Source: Aspidapion aeneum (lineage: Eukaryota > Arthropoda > Insecta > Coleoptera > Brentidae). Taken from it: DNA of 64,000 bases. The DNA lies in the NCBI GenBank assembly GCA_963576565.1, contig OY755038.1, forward strand, positions 10,493,756-10,557,755, written 5' to 3'. The notes under the pieces were generated by a model. That model did not search any database. It was not told where the DNA came from and saw nothing but the letters and a program-made list of their open reading frames with translations. Positions 22,527 through 32,585 of this stretch are shown here, in pieces. The stretch's first letter is position 1, and every line of letters begins with the position of its first letter. The translations under genes and the position numbers were made by a program.

Positions 22527-22693
22527 CATGGGCACCCCTAGGGGGGGGGGGCGATCCCCGATGCTTCCCCAAGACTTTTTTAGATATTGTCCAGATATTT
22601 CAAGAATAAAAAAATAAAATAGTATAAAATCCGGCATCATGGGGTTCCACCCCCCCCCCCTCCGACCAAGATATATTCATAGGTGCGCCACTG
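22527..22693. mobile_element. Degenerate CAGTGGCG-family MITE
   Basis: The right end reads CATAGGTGCGCCACTG. The left end (CATGGGCACCCCTAGGGG) is a diverged complement. G-run and C-run tracts and GGCATCATGGGG are shared with other members at 30902 and 42043. No clear octamer duplication is visible. Confidence 0.5.
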
Positions 22694-23235
22694 ATACAAC
22701 AAAATGATTTTTACCCGATAACCAACAAAACTTTTGATTTAAAATTAACTTTGTTAAAATTTTGTTGTATATAGGAGAAAATAACATTTTCGTGTATTAC
22801 TTTTTTTAAAAAATGTAAAATGATTTTCGCTTGCCGACAACAAATAACCAAAAATGAACCGCCAACAATAAAATAAATTAACAAAGATAAATTTAATTAA
22901 AAAGCTGAAACGCCACATAAAATAATAAATAAATTTTATATTCTCCAAGAGACCCGATAACAAAATGAATTTTGTTTTATATTGTTCCCCATAGAATTGG
23001 CGCAAAAATTTTAATGAATAACGAAAATTTTATCCTTATATCTCTATCGCCACTGAAATATTACCCACAACTGGACTACGCTTGTTTAAATGAAAATTGC
23101 ATTGTCAAAAAGTTTTATTTCTTACAAAATTAACAAATTTTGATATTCTCCAATTTTCTTTAAAAAATTCCCATTTTTCGACCTAACTGGGAATTGCAAT
23201 GCCCAATAATTGTTTTTCATGTTTGTACCAAATAG
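22694..23235. other. No gene seen
   Basis: AT-rich spacer between the degenerate MITE and the large foldback element. Confidence 0.4.
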
Positions 23236-24309
23236 TTCAGGCCCTACCTACATCCGAGATTCAAGCGATATGCTGCCTTTTATGATAGGAGCAATACACC
23301 TGGCAGAGGGATTGTTCCCCCCCCCCCCCCCCGTAAACGTGCTTTTTGATAGATTTTTGCTAATAACTCGAAAACAGTCAACTTTTTCAAAAATCTGCTT
23401 GAAACCATTTTTCAAGAGGATACAATTTCCTTTTCCACGATGTACCTTAGTACCCTCTGACAGAAGTGGTGCACGTTCCATTAGCGTAGGAAAAAAGGGA
23501 AAATTTTTTAACATATTTTTTTTGTGGTATTTTTTATCCTTAACAATATTTTTTTCTAAAGAAAATATTTTTGGTTGAAAGCCCATTGTAAACAGTTAAA
23601 TACTTATCAAGCTAGACTTGTTTTTTTTAAATAGTCGCCTTGAAATAAAAATAAATGTGTTTGTAGAAATCCTTAAATCAAACAAAAATGTTGAACATTA
23701 ATTTTTGTAATTCAGTAAATAAAAATGAGAGTTAGTAAAAAATTATTTTTGGTTAGGAATAACTTAAAACTGACTTTTTGTAGTTGACCTTCCTTAAAGT
23801 AAGGGTGGAGAGCGCCCCCCTCAAAAGTGCTCTCTCACAGTATTTTCCCAATTATTTTCAAACTTTTAACTTGGCAAAAAACAACTAAGTAACAATTATT
23901 AAAGCCGATGAAAAAGTACTCTCTAACAATGAATAACACGCCTCCCTTACATCAGTGGCGCACCTTTTATAGGCATTTAAATAAATGAGAGGTGTGGAAA
24001 AAACTATATTTTTTTTATTTTTCTGTAATTTTATTGTCCCGCATGTCTGGTTCTAAAACTTATTTTTAAACCGGAAGAAATGTCCTTTCCAACGAAGTAC
24101 ATCACTTCCCCTCAACGCAGCAGTAGTTCTTGCATAGACGCCCCAATAAATAGTGATATACATCGTTGGAAAAGAAAATTTCTTCAGCTCTAAAAATAAG
24201 TTTTAAAACTAAACATGTAGGACAATAAAATTCAAGAAAATTGATGTAAGGTGGCGTGTTATACATCGTTAGAGAGGACTTTTGGTCTGCCTCAATAACT
24301 ATTACTTAG

Positions 24310-24869
24310 CCACTTTTGGGCGTGACAAAAAGACAAGTGCAAAGCGGACTCAACAAATGGGCCCAGGACGCGCTATTAAACTCCTGGGGAACAGGAACGG
24401 GTTGCAGACAGACCAGAGAATTCGTAGACCGTCCAAAAGCGACCAGAATTAGATGGATGCTGGGACGGACACGAAAAGACCTCGGACTGCTGATAGGTAC
24501 TCTAACCGGACATAACCGGTTGAGGAAGCACATGACACGTATAGGAGTCGAGAATGACCCTACCTGCCCAGCCTGTGGACAGGAAGAAGAGACATCAAGA
24601 CACCTCGTGGCAGAATGCGAGGCCTACGCAAGGATGAGACAACAGGCACTCGGAGCGCCAACTCTGAGCGAGGAAGAACTGTACATGCTCAAATGGGCAG
24701 ACTTACTGGACTTTGTAAAGAGAACAGGAAGGCCCAATGAGTTACCCGACCATCAATGGGAAGTGCAGAGAGTGGGTTAAGGGACAGACTTGGGGCATGG
24801 CAAAAAGGGCCTACTCTGGCCTACTTGTCAGACCTGCGGGTCAACCCCCCCCCCCACTACTACTACTAG
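24310..24869 (+). mobile_element. 5'-truncated non-LTR retrotransposon fragment with (ACT)n tail
   Basis: Comparison with the uninterrupted sequence in the other foldback arms (ACTTAGTTGTTTTT) shows that the insertion lies between CTTAG and TTGTTTTT. It ends in a short ACT/CTA repeat, as expected of a LINE 3' tail. Only the last 150 codons of the reverse-transcriptase polyprotein are present. Confidence 0.7.
24316..24780 (+). pseudogene. C-terminal end of a LINE polyprotein (zinc-finger region)
   Basis: The 154-codon frame has KATRIRWMLGRTRKDLGLL, then LTGHNRLRKHMTRIG, and a Cys-x2-Cys-x8-His-x4-Cys finger (CPACGQEEETSRHLVAEC). This order is typical of the tail behind the RNase H domain of I/Jockey/R1-like non-LTR retrotransposons. 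There is no true start: the codon labelled as start lies just inside the 5' truncation. The frame itself is intact to its TAA, and its base composition is markedly GC-richer than its surroundings, so it is a young insertion compared with its host element. Confidence 0.75.
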
Positions 24870-25550
24870 TTGTTTTTGGCCAAGTTAACAGTTAAATTAG
24901 GTGTCCCCTCCCCCCTATTTAAATTAACTCAACTCGAAAAATTAAGTTTTAAGTTAATACTAATCAAAAATATTTTTTACTCACCTTATTGTGTATTATT
25001 TACTGAGTTACAAAAATGAATGTTCAAAAATTTTGTTTGATTTGAAGCTTTCTACAAACACATTTATTTTTATTTTAAGGCGACTACTTTAAAAAGTTAT
25101 GTCTATCTTATTAAATATTTAACATATAATAACAATTCGAAAATGCCACAAGAAAAATAAAAAAAAACGTATTTTAAGCATTTTTCCCCTTTTTCGTAGG
25201 TTTATGGAACGTGCACCACTGCCTTTAGACGGCACTGATCTTTAGAAAATTCTTAGAAAAGTTGACCGTTCCCGAGTTATTAGCAAAAAACCGCCAAAAA
25301 GCACATTAAAGGGGGGGAACCACCCCTGTGCCAGGGTTGGGGGGTGGTACCCTTTCGTAAAATTTTCGGGCGAGTCTTATGTCTATTCATACCGAGTGTG
25401 TTGCTTCTATTAGCTCACACATATACTATACTATAGTAGTGTGAGCTATGGTGATCCTAATTTTTTCGAGACAAAAAAAGTTGCTCCGATTTCAAAAATT
25501 TTTATATATCTTTGCGTTTCAGATGATTTTGAAACTTTTTTGTTGCGCCG

Positions 25551-25608
25551 TCTGTCTGTCTGTCTGTCTGTATGTCTGTCTGTCTGTCTGTCTGTATGTC
25601 TGTCTGTA
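25551..25608. repeat. (TCTG)n microsatellite
   Basis: About fourteen TCTG units interrupted twice by TATG. Confidence 0.95.
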
Positions 25609-25936
25609 ACGACCAACGCGCATAACTCAAAAACCGCTTGGCCGATTTTAATGAAACTTGGTACCTAGACTGGGTCTTGGGTCGAGATGGTCCCATTTAA
25701 AAATGAACAAAATCCACCGAACACAAACCAAATAAAAGGGTGGGGGTAGATTTCAAAAATTAGAGTTTATGTGAAAATATGGCGTGTGTGATATCAAACG
25801 AAATGTAATTGAGTCCGGAGATTAACAAAATACATTTTAGTTTGTTTTTTTTAAGGGTGGGGGTAGATTTACCAAAAATTTGAGTTTAAGTCAAAACATG
25901 GCTTGTGTGGTATCAAACAAAAGGTAATTTAGTCTT

Positions 25937-25977
25937 AGCTCACACGTACACTATAACTATAGTACCTAGTGTGAGCT
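25937..25977. repeat. Hairpin AGCTCACAC...GTGTGAGCT
   Basis: Nine-base perfect arms with an inner imperfect pairing (TATAGT/ACTATA). It matches the hairpin at 25411-25448 in stem sequence. Confidence 0.75.
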
Positions 25978-26041
25978 TAGGTGCCCATATATTGGCAGAG
26001 TATCTTCTATTAAAGGCAGTATCGGATCCCGTAGGGCCTGA

Positions 26042-26984
26042 AATAAAAGAGCGTTTAAAATACTAAAATTTAAAATTTTAAAATAGGTAATATTGTATTT
26101 TATTCATAACCCTGTATAATGTCATATAATTATCGTGTTCTTTGGAATTTCAAAGAAATACCACATCGTTATAGGTCACAAACAAATAAATAAATGTAGA
26201 ATACCTACAACCACATTTTTATTGTAACTAGCCAAATTAGTTCAGTTAAAAGCGGTTTTTCGCTGAAAGGAAATACCTTATTAGCGTAGAAAAATTGAAC
26301 TCTAAAGTAATGTCACTCAACTACTGACCAAACGAATTGCCGAAATTGGAGACAGTTATTTCTTCTATAGCACTAGCACAGTGTAGATATCTTATACCTA
26401 CACTGTGAGCAGTGGGCAATCTTAGGTACACATCAGTGGCGTTTCCCGGTATTTTAAAGAGCAGACAGATGTGTTAATTGTGACCTTTACAAATGTATTA
26501 TTATTAGTATAGTAGCTCTTTGTTTGTTATTTCTAGCATAGTAGCCTTTATTTAGTGTTTTGTTGTGTTATCAGATTTTGATTAGTGGAGTTTTATCTCA
26601 TAAAACTTGTCGTCAAAACCCGGACTTACAACCTCAACTTAAACTCCGACATTAAATCCAGACCCAAGATCATTGCTTTTATTGGTCCTTCGAACCGGAT
26701 ATTGTTGCCAAAATACTACGCAAAACCGATGAAAACTCAATACTAATGATTTAAAGACAAACTATCATGTTAAAAAATTATTAATTTAAAATTTTTTAAA
26801 TTTCAAAAAACTGTCATTAGCCTCAAAGGATTTGGACCAAAATCTAATCATCTTGTTGCAATGTCGAACACTATTTTACCTGAAAATTTTATAAAAATCG
26901 GTTAAGCGGTTTAGGAGGTATCGTGCTACTCCTATACCAATTGAGTGAAAATTATTAAAAATAGCCAAGTTCAGAAAAACATTT
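26042..26984. other. No gene; degenerate dispersed repeat
   Basis: The stretch ACTGTCATTAGCCTCAAAGG...GACCAAAATCTAATCATC (about 26805-26960) is a member of the repeat family at 38800-39175 and 41870-42570. The rest is unassigned. Confidence 0.5.
26377..26407. repeat. Hairpin CACAGTGTAG...CTACACTGTG
   Basis: Perfect 10-base arms around an 11-base loop, preceded by ACTAG. Similar in layout to the hairpin at 5677-5700. Confidence 0.75.
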
Positions 26985-27835
26985 CCAAACTAGTTAGAAC
27001 TTTTTATTTTGAAATTTGTAATAGAGAACTTAGCTTTATTTTTATCTGAATTCTTTTGACGGAATACCATTTTCGCGTAGTTGGCATTTTTTTTAAATGA
27101 AATGTTTTTGTTATGATTTCACTCCTTTTTTAAAGGATGTGGATAATATTTAAGTTTTAAAGTAGTAAAATATGCGGAATATTGTTCAAAACTTTTGCAA
27201 TGCCTCATTAAAAATGTTGAGGTTCTTTAATTTTTTCCTATGATTTGATCATCCTATCAGCCTTTAAAAGCTCAGCTCTCTAGCGTTCCTGGAAGTGGAC
27301 AATATTACTTTTATATAACTTTACATTTATAGGGGAGGGAAATTAATTACAATTTTAAGGTTTTTTAAATTTCTGTCCTTTTATCAAAATTCCTATCGGC
27401 CTTCAAAAGCTCAGCTCTCTAGCGCTTCTGAAAGTGGGCAATGTTACTTTTACATAATTTTACATGTACAAGGGAGGGGAGTGAATTAGAATTTTGGGGT
27501 TTTTTGATTATTTCCAAGAAATTATGACCAAATTTCTATGAGTCTGCCAAATTTCAGCTTTGTAGCATGTCTGGAAGTACAGTAGAATTTTGATGATCTA
27601 TACATGAGTGAGTAACAATTTCGACGTTTTCTGAAATTTTGTAACTACTTTACTACTTTATGAAAGTCCATGAAACTTGGAGTGGTTGTTAACTCTATGA
27701 AGATCTACGATTGTGCAAAGTTTGAGTTTCGTAGCTCATTCCGAAGTAGAGTTTTAGTTAGGTCAAATATGGGCTGAAATGTTTCAAGAAAAGATGGTAC
27801 AGTAGTTTACGCTGCGAACTAACTTGGCCGTGCAC
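26985..27835. repeat. Second copy of the 13.4-15.8 kb repeat, with an inverted segment
   Basis: 27150-27835 matches 14935-15795 in the same orientation, including the GCTCAGCTCTCTAGCG tandem units. The preceding 26985-27125 matches 13410-13471 plus 14851-14930 in inverse orientation, without the hAT insertion. The single ACGGAATA at 27059-27066 is the hAT element's empty site. Confidence 0.75.
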
Positions 27836-27952
27836 TACAGAGTCCTCAGATTGTTTCGTAGATGGTGCTACTTGCATAAATATATTGTTTCGCTTGCAGC
27901 ATGTCTCTTACGCCTAATACAACATTTTGTAAATATTATTTCGTCGTTATAC

Positions 27953-28964
27953 GTCGATTTGTAGAAGGCATATGATAGTATACCACTAAATCTACTTTGG
28001 AAAGCGAAAACACAAACATAAGCGTACAACTAGTTAAGGCCATCAAAGAGTTATACCGCAATAGTAAGGCAAAAGTTAAAATAAAAGCAAAACTAACCAA
28101 GGTCTTTCAAGTAAATAAAGGTCTTAAACAAGGATGCTGTATCTCGCCTACGCTGTTCAAGATATACTTGGAACAAGTCCGTAAAGTATGGAAGAGAAAA
28201 TGTCAAAACATGGGAATTCCGTTGGACGAAACCACCTTGTATACTTTATGTTTCGCCGATGATCAGATAGTAGTGGCTCAGTACAATAAGTGGGGACTAG
28301 AGGTTAATCCCAATAAGACAGAGTATATGTGTATCGGTGGAACGAAACAGGATCTAATATTAAATACCGGGCAGCGAATTCAGTCCTGTGATATAAATAC
28401 TTTGGTCTAAAAATTACAGCTGACGGAACACTAGACAAAGCTATAAAAGATCGAAACGTACAAGGAAGAAAAGCAATAACTTTATTAAATGGAATAATTT
28501 GGGACCAAAGTATATCAAAACATAATAAAAAGTTTATATATAACACCATTGTAAAAAGTATTATTACATACGGCTCAGAAGTATGGCCAATCAAGGATAG
28601 AACAGAAAAAATGCTTTCCGCTATGGAGATGGACTATTGGAGAAGAGCAGCTGGGAAATCAAAAAGAGAAAGAGTTACAAATCAAAGAATAAGAGAAATT
28701 ATGACAGTGGGTGAACGTACTTTAGTGGATGGCATAAGAACAAAACAACTGGTGTGGTACGGACATGTACAAAGAATGAATGATGAAAGACTACCTAAAC
28801 AAATACTACAATGGAAACCAACTAGCCGAAGAAAACGAGGACGGCCAAGGAGAAGCTGGAGAGAAGGAATAGACAGTGAAATAAGAATAAGAGGTCTAGA
28901 TGATGAATTATGGGCAAACAGAAACGAGTGGAGATTGGGTATCGGAAGACGTAGAACGTTGTGA
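27953..28964 (+). pseudogene. Non-LTR retrotransposon reverse transcriptase remnant
   Basis: The 5' end is lost inside the RT domain: the frame VDL-stop-KAYDSIP corresponds to the first catalytic aspartate block. After a frameshift near 28000 come QVNKGLKQGCCISPTLF and the polymerase core CFADDQIV. About 20 residues are missing after this point, and WGLEVNPNKTEY follows directly. A frameshift near 28392 leads into KYFGLKITADGTL. The C-terminal part (28611-28964) is open and ends with LVWYGHVQRMNDERLPKQ, then KRGRPRRSWREGI, and WRLGIGRRRTL before the stop. This is an endonuclease-reverse-transcriptase type LINE common in insects; I leave its clade open. A (TA)n run follows as a possible 3' tail. 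Confidence 0.8.
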
Positions 28965-28990
28965 AACCGATAAATATATACTAAAAAAAA

Positions 28991-28992
<2 letters not shown>

Positions 28993-29039
<47 letters not shown>
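28993..29039. repeat. (TA)n microsatellite
   Basis: About twenty TA units just after the LINE stop codon, perhaps expanded from its 3' tail. Confidence 0.95.
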
Positions 29040-29040
<1 letters not shown>

Positions 29041-29877
29041 TCAAATGCCGCCACTGACCGGTGTAAGTCTTGTGTGACCGAATGTCGTCGTTTATTGAAA
29101 TTGACGTAATCCGCTGAAAGCTATTGAACAATGTCACAACAATAGGTTACCATTCGTCCATTCTTGTATGGGCGACCTTTTTTCACAATCAAGTGAACAT
29201 GGTGTATACCCGAGCATACCTGGTAGGCCTAACCACAATTTATGTTGATCCCCAAAAGGAATTGTAATTATCTATAGTTCCTTTTCGGTGTTTGGACCCA
29301 TTTCCGGTAGCCTGAAGAACGACATTTTTGGGAATTGTGTCGTATCTACGTATGTTTGCCCAATTTGATACGTATTTGGCTGTCAACGACCCCTTAGGAT
29401 TAATTTTTGTCAACAGTATAATCAGTGGCGTCTGCTACAGGAAGGGTAACAGGGCAGTACCCTCCCAAAACTAGACAACAAACAGTATTTTTAATTGATT
29501 TATTTAAAAAAAAGTTAAATCTTCCCTTACAACATGATTGTCTAGTTCTTTTTATTATCTGTTGGTAAAAACAAGCCATTAATTGGGTGAACTTTTTTAG
29601 CGTAAGTAATTACAAGCCGGCAGCGCCGCGCGGGGTAAGGTTTCAATTTCACCCGTTTTTCAGCCGTGTATGGGTGGCTTTTCTCGCGCGGGGGCGGCAT
29701 AATGTTTGTTTTAACGTCGGCCATCATCATCGTGCGAAAACGTTCGTTGCCTTCCATGTGTTGCCGGTTCTATCCTTAGTGAAGACGTATGAATTTGTTT
29801 TGATTTGGGGTTTGTCAGTAGTAAAAAGCCTTGCCGGTCGAGTGTCATTGTTTGTTTTCGTTATGGTTTGTTTAAAA

Positions 29878-30450
29878 AATGGGAATAAATACCGTCGATT
29901 ACATAATTAACTATGCAAATTTAAATACGTTGAAATACGAACTTTGATTACAAATAAAATCTTTAGGGCCACATAGATCGGACCTAAAAATTAACCAAAA
30001 TTTTAGTGTAAGTAATGCCTAGGAGTGGTCCATAAAAACTTATAATAGAAAACTTAATAAAAAGTTATACGATGCTAAAAACTGGTTGTGCGGTTGTGAA
30101 AAAAAAATGCTTTTTTTTGCTTTATTTGTCTCTTTATGAACAATTCACGAAGTGATCCTGTGTGCAAAAGGAATGTTTGATTTAGTGAAAAGGTAAAAAG
30201 ACACAAAGTAAGTGGTATTCATTTAAATAACCACATAGAATTTTCTATGCTAGGCAAGACTGATATTAGGTGCCAATTGAATAGTGCCTATAGGCAAAAC
30301 ATTACTGAACATAATGAAAATGTGACAAAAATTAGACATATACTTAGTAGGTTAATAGACTCTTTAAAATTCTCTGGGATTTTTGGGGTTGCTCTCTGGG
30401 GCCATAAAAAAATAGGGCGAATGGACTTTATCTATAAACAAATAAACTAA
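29878..30450 (+). pseudogene. ZMYM1-like hAT transposase, N-terminal remnant
   Basis: From ATG at 29878 the frame gives NTVDYIINYANLNTLKYEL, a stop, LQIKSLGPH, then, after another stop, WSIKTYNRKLNKKLYD and NWLCGCEKK. That last block is the first half of the TTF-type zinc finger (Trp-Leu-Cys-Gly-Cys). After a frameshift come KVKRHKVSGIHLNNHIEFS and QLNSAYRQNITEHNENV, followed by ILSRLIDSLKFSGIFGVAL and GHKK. This is the conserved order of the ZMYM1/hAT family up to the LALRGHDE block. The RNase H-like catalytic domain is missing: the frame jumps to a short tail ending MDFIYKQIN. The copy at 47-48 kb has a similar tail, so both descend from an internally deleted form. Several stops make it inactive. 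Confidence 0.75.
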
Positions 30451-30594
30451 AACCTACACCAACTAGCTGATTGTTTGGAAAATACTAAAATAAAATTATT
30501 TCGGTAAGTTTTTTTATCTTATTTTTCATGCAATTTAAATTTCTGCCCTCGCAATTTATAACGTCATCAGCCGCCTATTAAAAAATGTAACTAG

Positions 30595-30845
30595 CAAGGG
30601 GGGGGAGGCACTTTAGGTGACATTCTCTGTTGGTAAAAAACGGCTATAAATTCAGGATAATTTATTAATAAAAGTGGTTGTAATTTCGATGATAACAACA
30701 ATAGACACTTTCATGCGCCGCAAGCAAAAATTTTGAATTTTTATTAGCAAAAACCTTACTTTTTACTCATTTTTTGTATATTCAAAAAATTCTTGGGGGT
30801 GCGGGGCAAGTGCCCCTAGTGCCCCCCCCCCTGGATCCGCCACTG
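30595..30845. mobile_element. Nested hAT MITE, TSD GTAACTAG
   Basis: The element is flanked by perfect GTAACTAG octamers (30587-30594 and 30846-30853). The right end reads CTGGATCCGCCACTG. The left end (CAAGGGGGGG) has diverged from the expected CAGTGGCG. Confidence 0.75.
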
Positions 30846-30901
30846 GTAACTAGTACTCGTAAATTAAAATTCAAACATGAACCGCCACTGAGTATAATAG
30901 G

Positions 30902-31072
30902 CAGTGGCGTATATAAGGGGGGGGCCTATGGGGCCCGGGCCCCCCCCGAAGCTAAGATTTTTTTAGATATTTTCCACAAATTTCCTGAATACAAACATAA
31001 AATAGCATAAAATACGACCTCATGGGGTCTCGGGCCCCCCCCCCCCGAAACTTTTTTCTATATACGCCACTG
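30902..31072. mobile_element. 171-bp hAT MITE, TSD ATAATAGG
   Basis: CAGTGGCGTATATA and TATATACGCCACTG are perfect inverse ends, with ATAATAGG on both sides (30894-30901 and 31073-31080). Its left target duplication overlaps the right duplication of the 29423-30890 element, so it inserted immediately beside it. G- and C-runs fill the interior. Confidence 0.9.
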
Positions 31073-31346
31073 ATAATAGGTATTGCTTACCAAAATTACA
31101 GGGCCGGAACAATATACAGGACATTGCTAATAGAAGAAACATTAATCATTGCTAGAAAATAGTCCACGGTATCTCCACCGGTGCATATTTTAAGTGAAGA
31201 ATACCAGGCTAAATTTTCTTAAATCGCTTTTGTCGAAACCCCCAAGTTTTTCCTGTGTGTAAATTCTTGAAAGTGATTCTTAACAGAGTACGCAGGCGCA
31301 GAAATATTTCAACAGTAGAACTCACTAAATTAAGCATGCAAGTTGT

Positions 31347-32344
31347 TCCACATAGCACAAAAATCACATCAACGTTAAATTCACGTGAACAAAAATAACA
31401 AAGTTTTTTTTAACTTGAAAACAACCTCATACCATGTAATATTTATTTTGTTAAATCTACATGCTTAAAGATAACTTAAAAACAAGGAGAAATCAAGCTA
31501 TAAAAATGTACTTTTTCCTGAAGTTTCTGATGCTGTGTATATAACGTGTTTTTTACCCTCGTTATTTTCATGTATCAAATTCACACTTGAAAAGTCCTCC
31601 ACAACATGTTCTAAAACGCCACTAGATTAAGACTTCTCAAACCTACTGACTTTCTGCGTCTTTTTTGGTCACATTTTTTTAATAACATTTTTGTAACTTA
31701 AAAGAGGCGCGAAAGGAAGTTATAAAAGTTGACTACTTTAAGACTACAACACTTCAAGACAATTTTAAAGATGGCGCTCAAGGCAAGACAAAATATCTAT
31801 GTATCTATCTACATTATGTTTTTTTAAAAGCTAAACAAGATTTATGAACTGTAAACACTTTCACAGAATATTAATGTGTCTTTATCAGGTTAATAACAGA
31901 TGCGTCGTGATCGTGGATCAGGGATCAGTCCCTTAACAGTTTTTTGGAGTTTAGAGGCCAAAGCACTGCCTCTGATAGATTTCGTCAAAGTTAAAAATCC
32001 CGACTATAGGTGGCGATGCTGCTACTAAAATCTCAAAAATATTCGGTAGAAAAGCCATGCAAGTGGCGTTTTAAAATTCGTGTAGAAAAGGCGTGAATCT
32101 AATGTGATTTTAACGTTGATAAAAATCACCTGAAACTAACGTAAAAACATTGCTGTTTTAATTTGATAAAGGCGTTATTAAAACGCAGCTTTTAGCAACG
32201 TTATTTTTTATAACGTTAATGAATGACCTATTAAGCTTGTTTTCATATATGAAATAAACGTTTTTTTCTAGCAGCTTTTAAAATCAACGTTTTTTTCTTC
32301 TCACGCCTCTTTAACGTGTTAAACACCTGATTGGGCTATGTGGG
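31347..32344 (+). mobile_element. CCCACATAGC element, copy 1
   Basis: The left end TCCACATAGCACAAAAATCA and right end GGGCTATGTGGG are inverse repeats flanked by GT. A second copy lies in opposite orientation at 56303-57303. The interior is about 85-90% similar by eye, includes GATGGCGCTCAAGGCAAGAC, and has no open transposase frame. The right subterminal region has TTAACGTTAT/ATAACGTTAA inverse repeats. Confidence 0.75.
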
Positions 32345-32585
32345 GTAGGACAATGTTGCCATTTACTCTTAAACACATTTCGAGGGTGGATTCGTAAGTA
32401 AACACTTTTTCGATTTCGGTTCGTTCTTATGATCTTGACAGGTTGCGCCATATATTGAGAATCACTTGAGGTTGTAAAAAACACTAAAGAAAATACTTTT
32501 TTTAGTAAGAGTTTTAAAAAAATCAGCTCTCATTGCAGTTAACTGCAGTTTCTCGCTTCTACTGTAATAGTTATTTACCTAACAA

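Larger units (their letters stand above)
25413..26003. mobile_element. Insertion with hairpin ends, (TCTG)n and 9-bp target duplication
   Basis: CTTCTATTA lies at both borders (25404-25412 and 26004-26012), and the undisturbed foldback arm has it only once. The insert starts with hairpin GCTCACAC...GTGTGAGC and has a related hairpin near its 3' end (25937-25977). It contains a (TCTG)n run and the stretch AACCGCTTGGCCGATTTTAA. A microsatellite core with a terminal hairpin recalls DINE/Helentron-type non-autonomous elements, but a 9-bp duplication is not expected of those, so the class is open. Confidence 0.6.
23236..26041. mobile_element. Large foldback element, copy A (TTCAGGCCCTAC ends)
   Basis: Ends TTCAGGCCCTAC and GTAGGGCCTGAA are inverse repeats. 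The left half (23236-24240) is a reverse complement of the right half (25040-25400 and beyond), including TTTGCTAATAACTCGAAAA/GAGTTATTAGCAAAAA. Copy B lies at 54153-57571. Inserted here are a LINE fragment (24310-24869) and a microsatellite-bearing element (25413-26003). No transposase is visible; frames such as 23210-23578 translate the repeat. Confidence 0.7.
29423..30890 (+). mobile_element. hAT element relic of the CAGTGGCG family, TSD AGTATAAT
   Basis: Perfect AGTATAAT octamers flank CAGTGGCGTCTGCTAC at the left and ACCGCCACTG at the right. The element carries the N-terminal part of a ZMYM1/TTF-type hAT transposase and holds another hAT MITE (30595-30845). A second relic in inverse orientation is at 47373-48451. 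It links the many short CAGTGGCG elements of this window to a probable master element. Confidence 0.85.

Noticed and set aside
23210..23586. Two overlapping 112- and 122-codon frames on opposite strands
   Set aside because: Both read through the arm of the large foldback, including a C-run; neither is conserved in the second copy.
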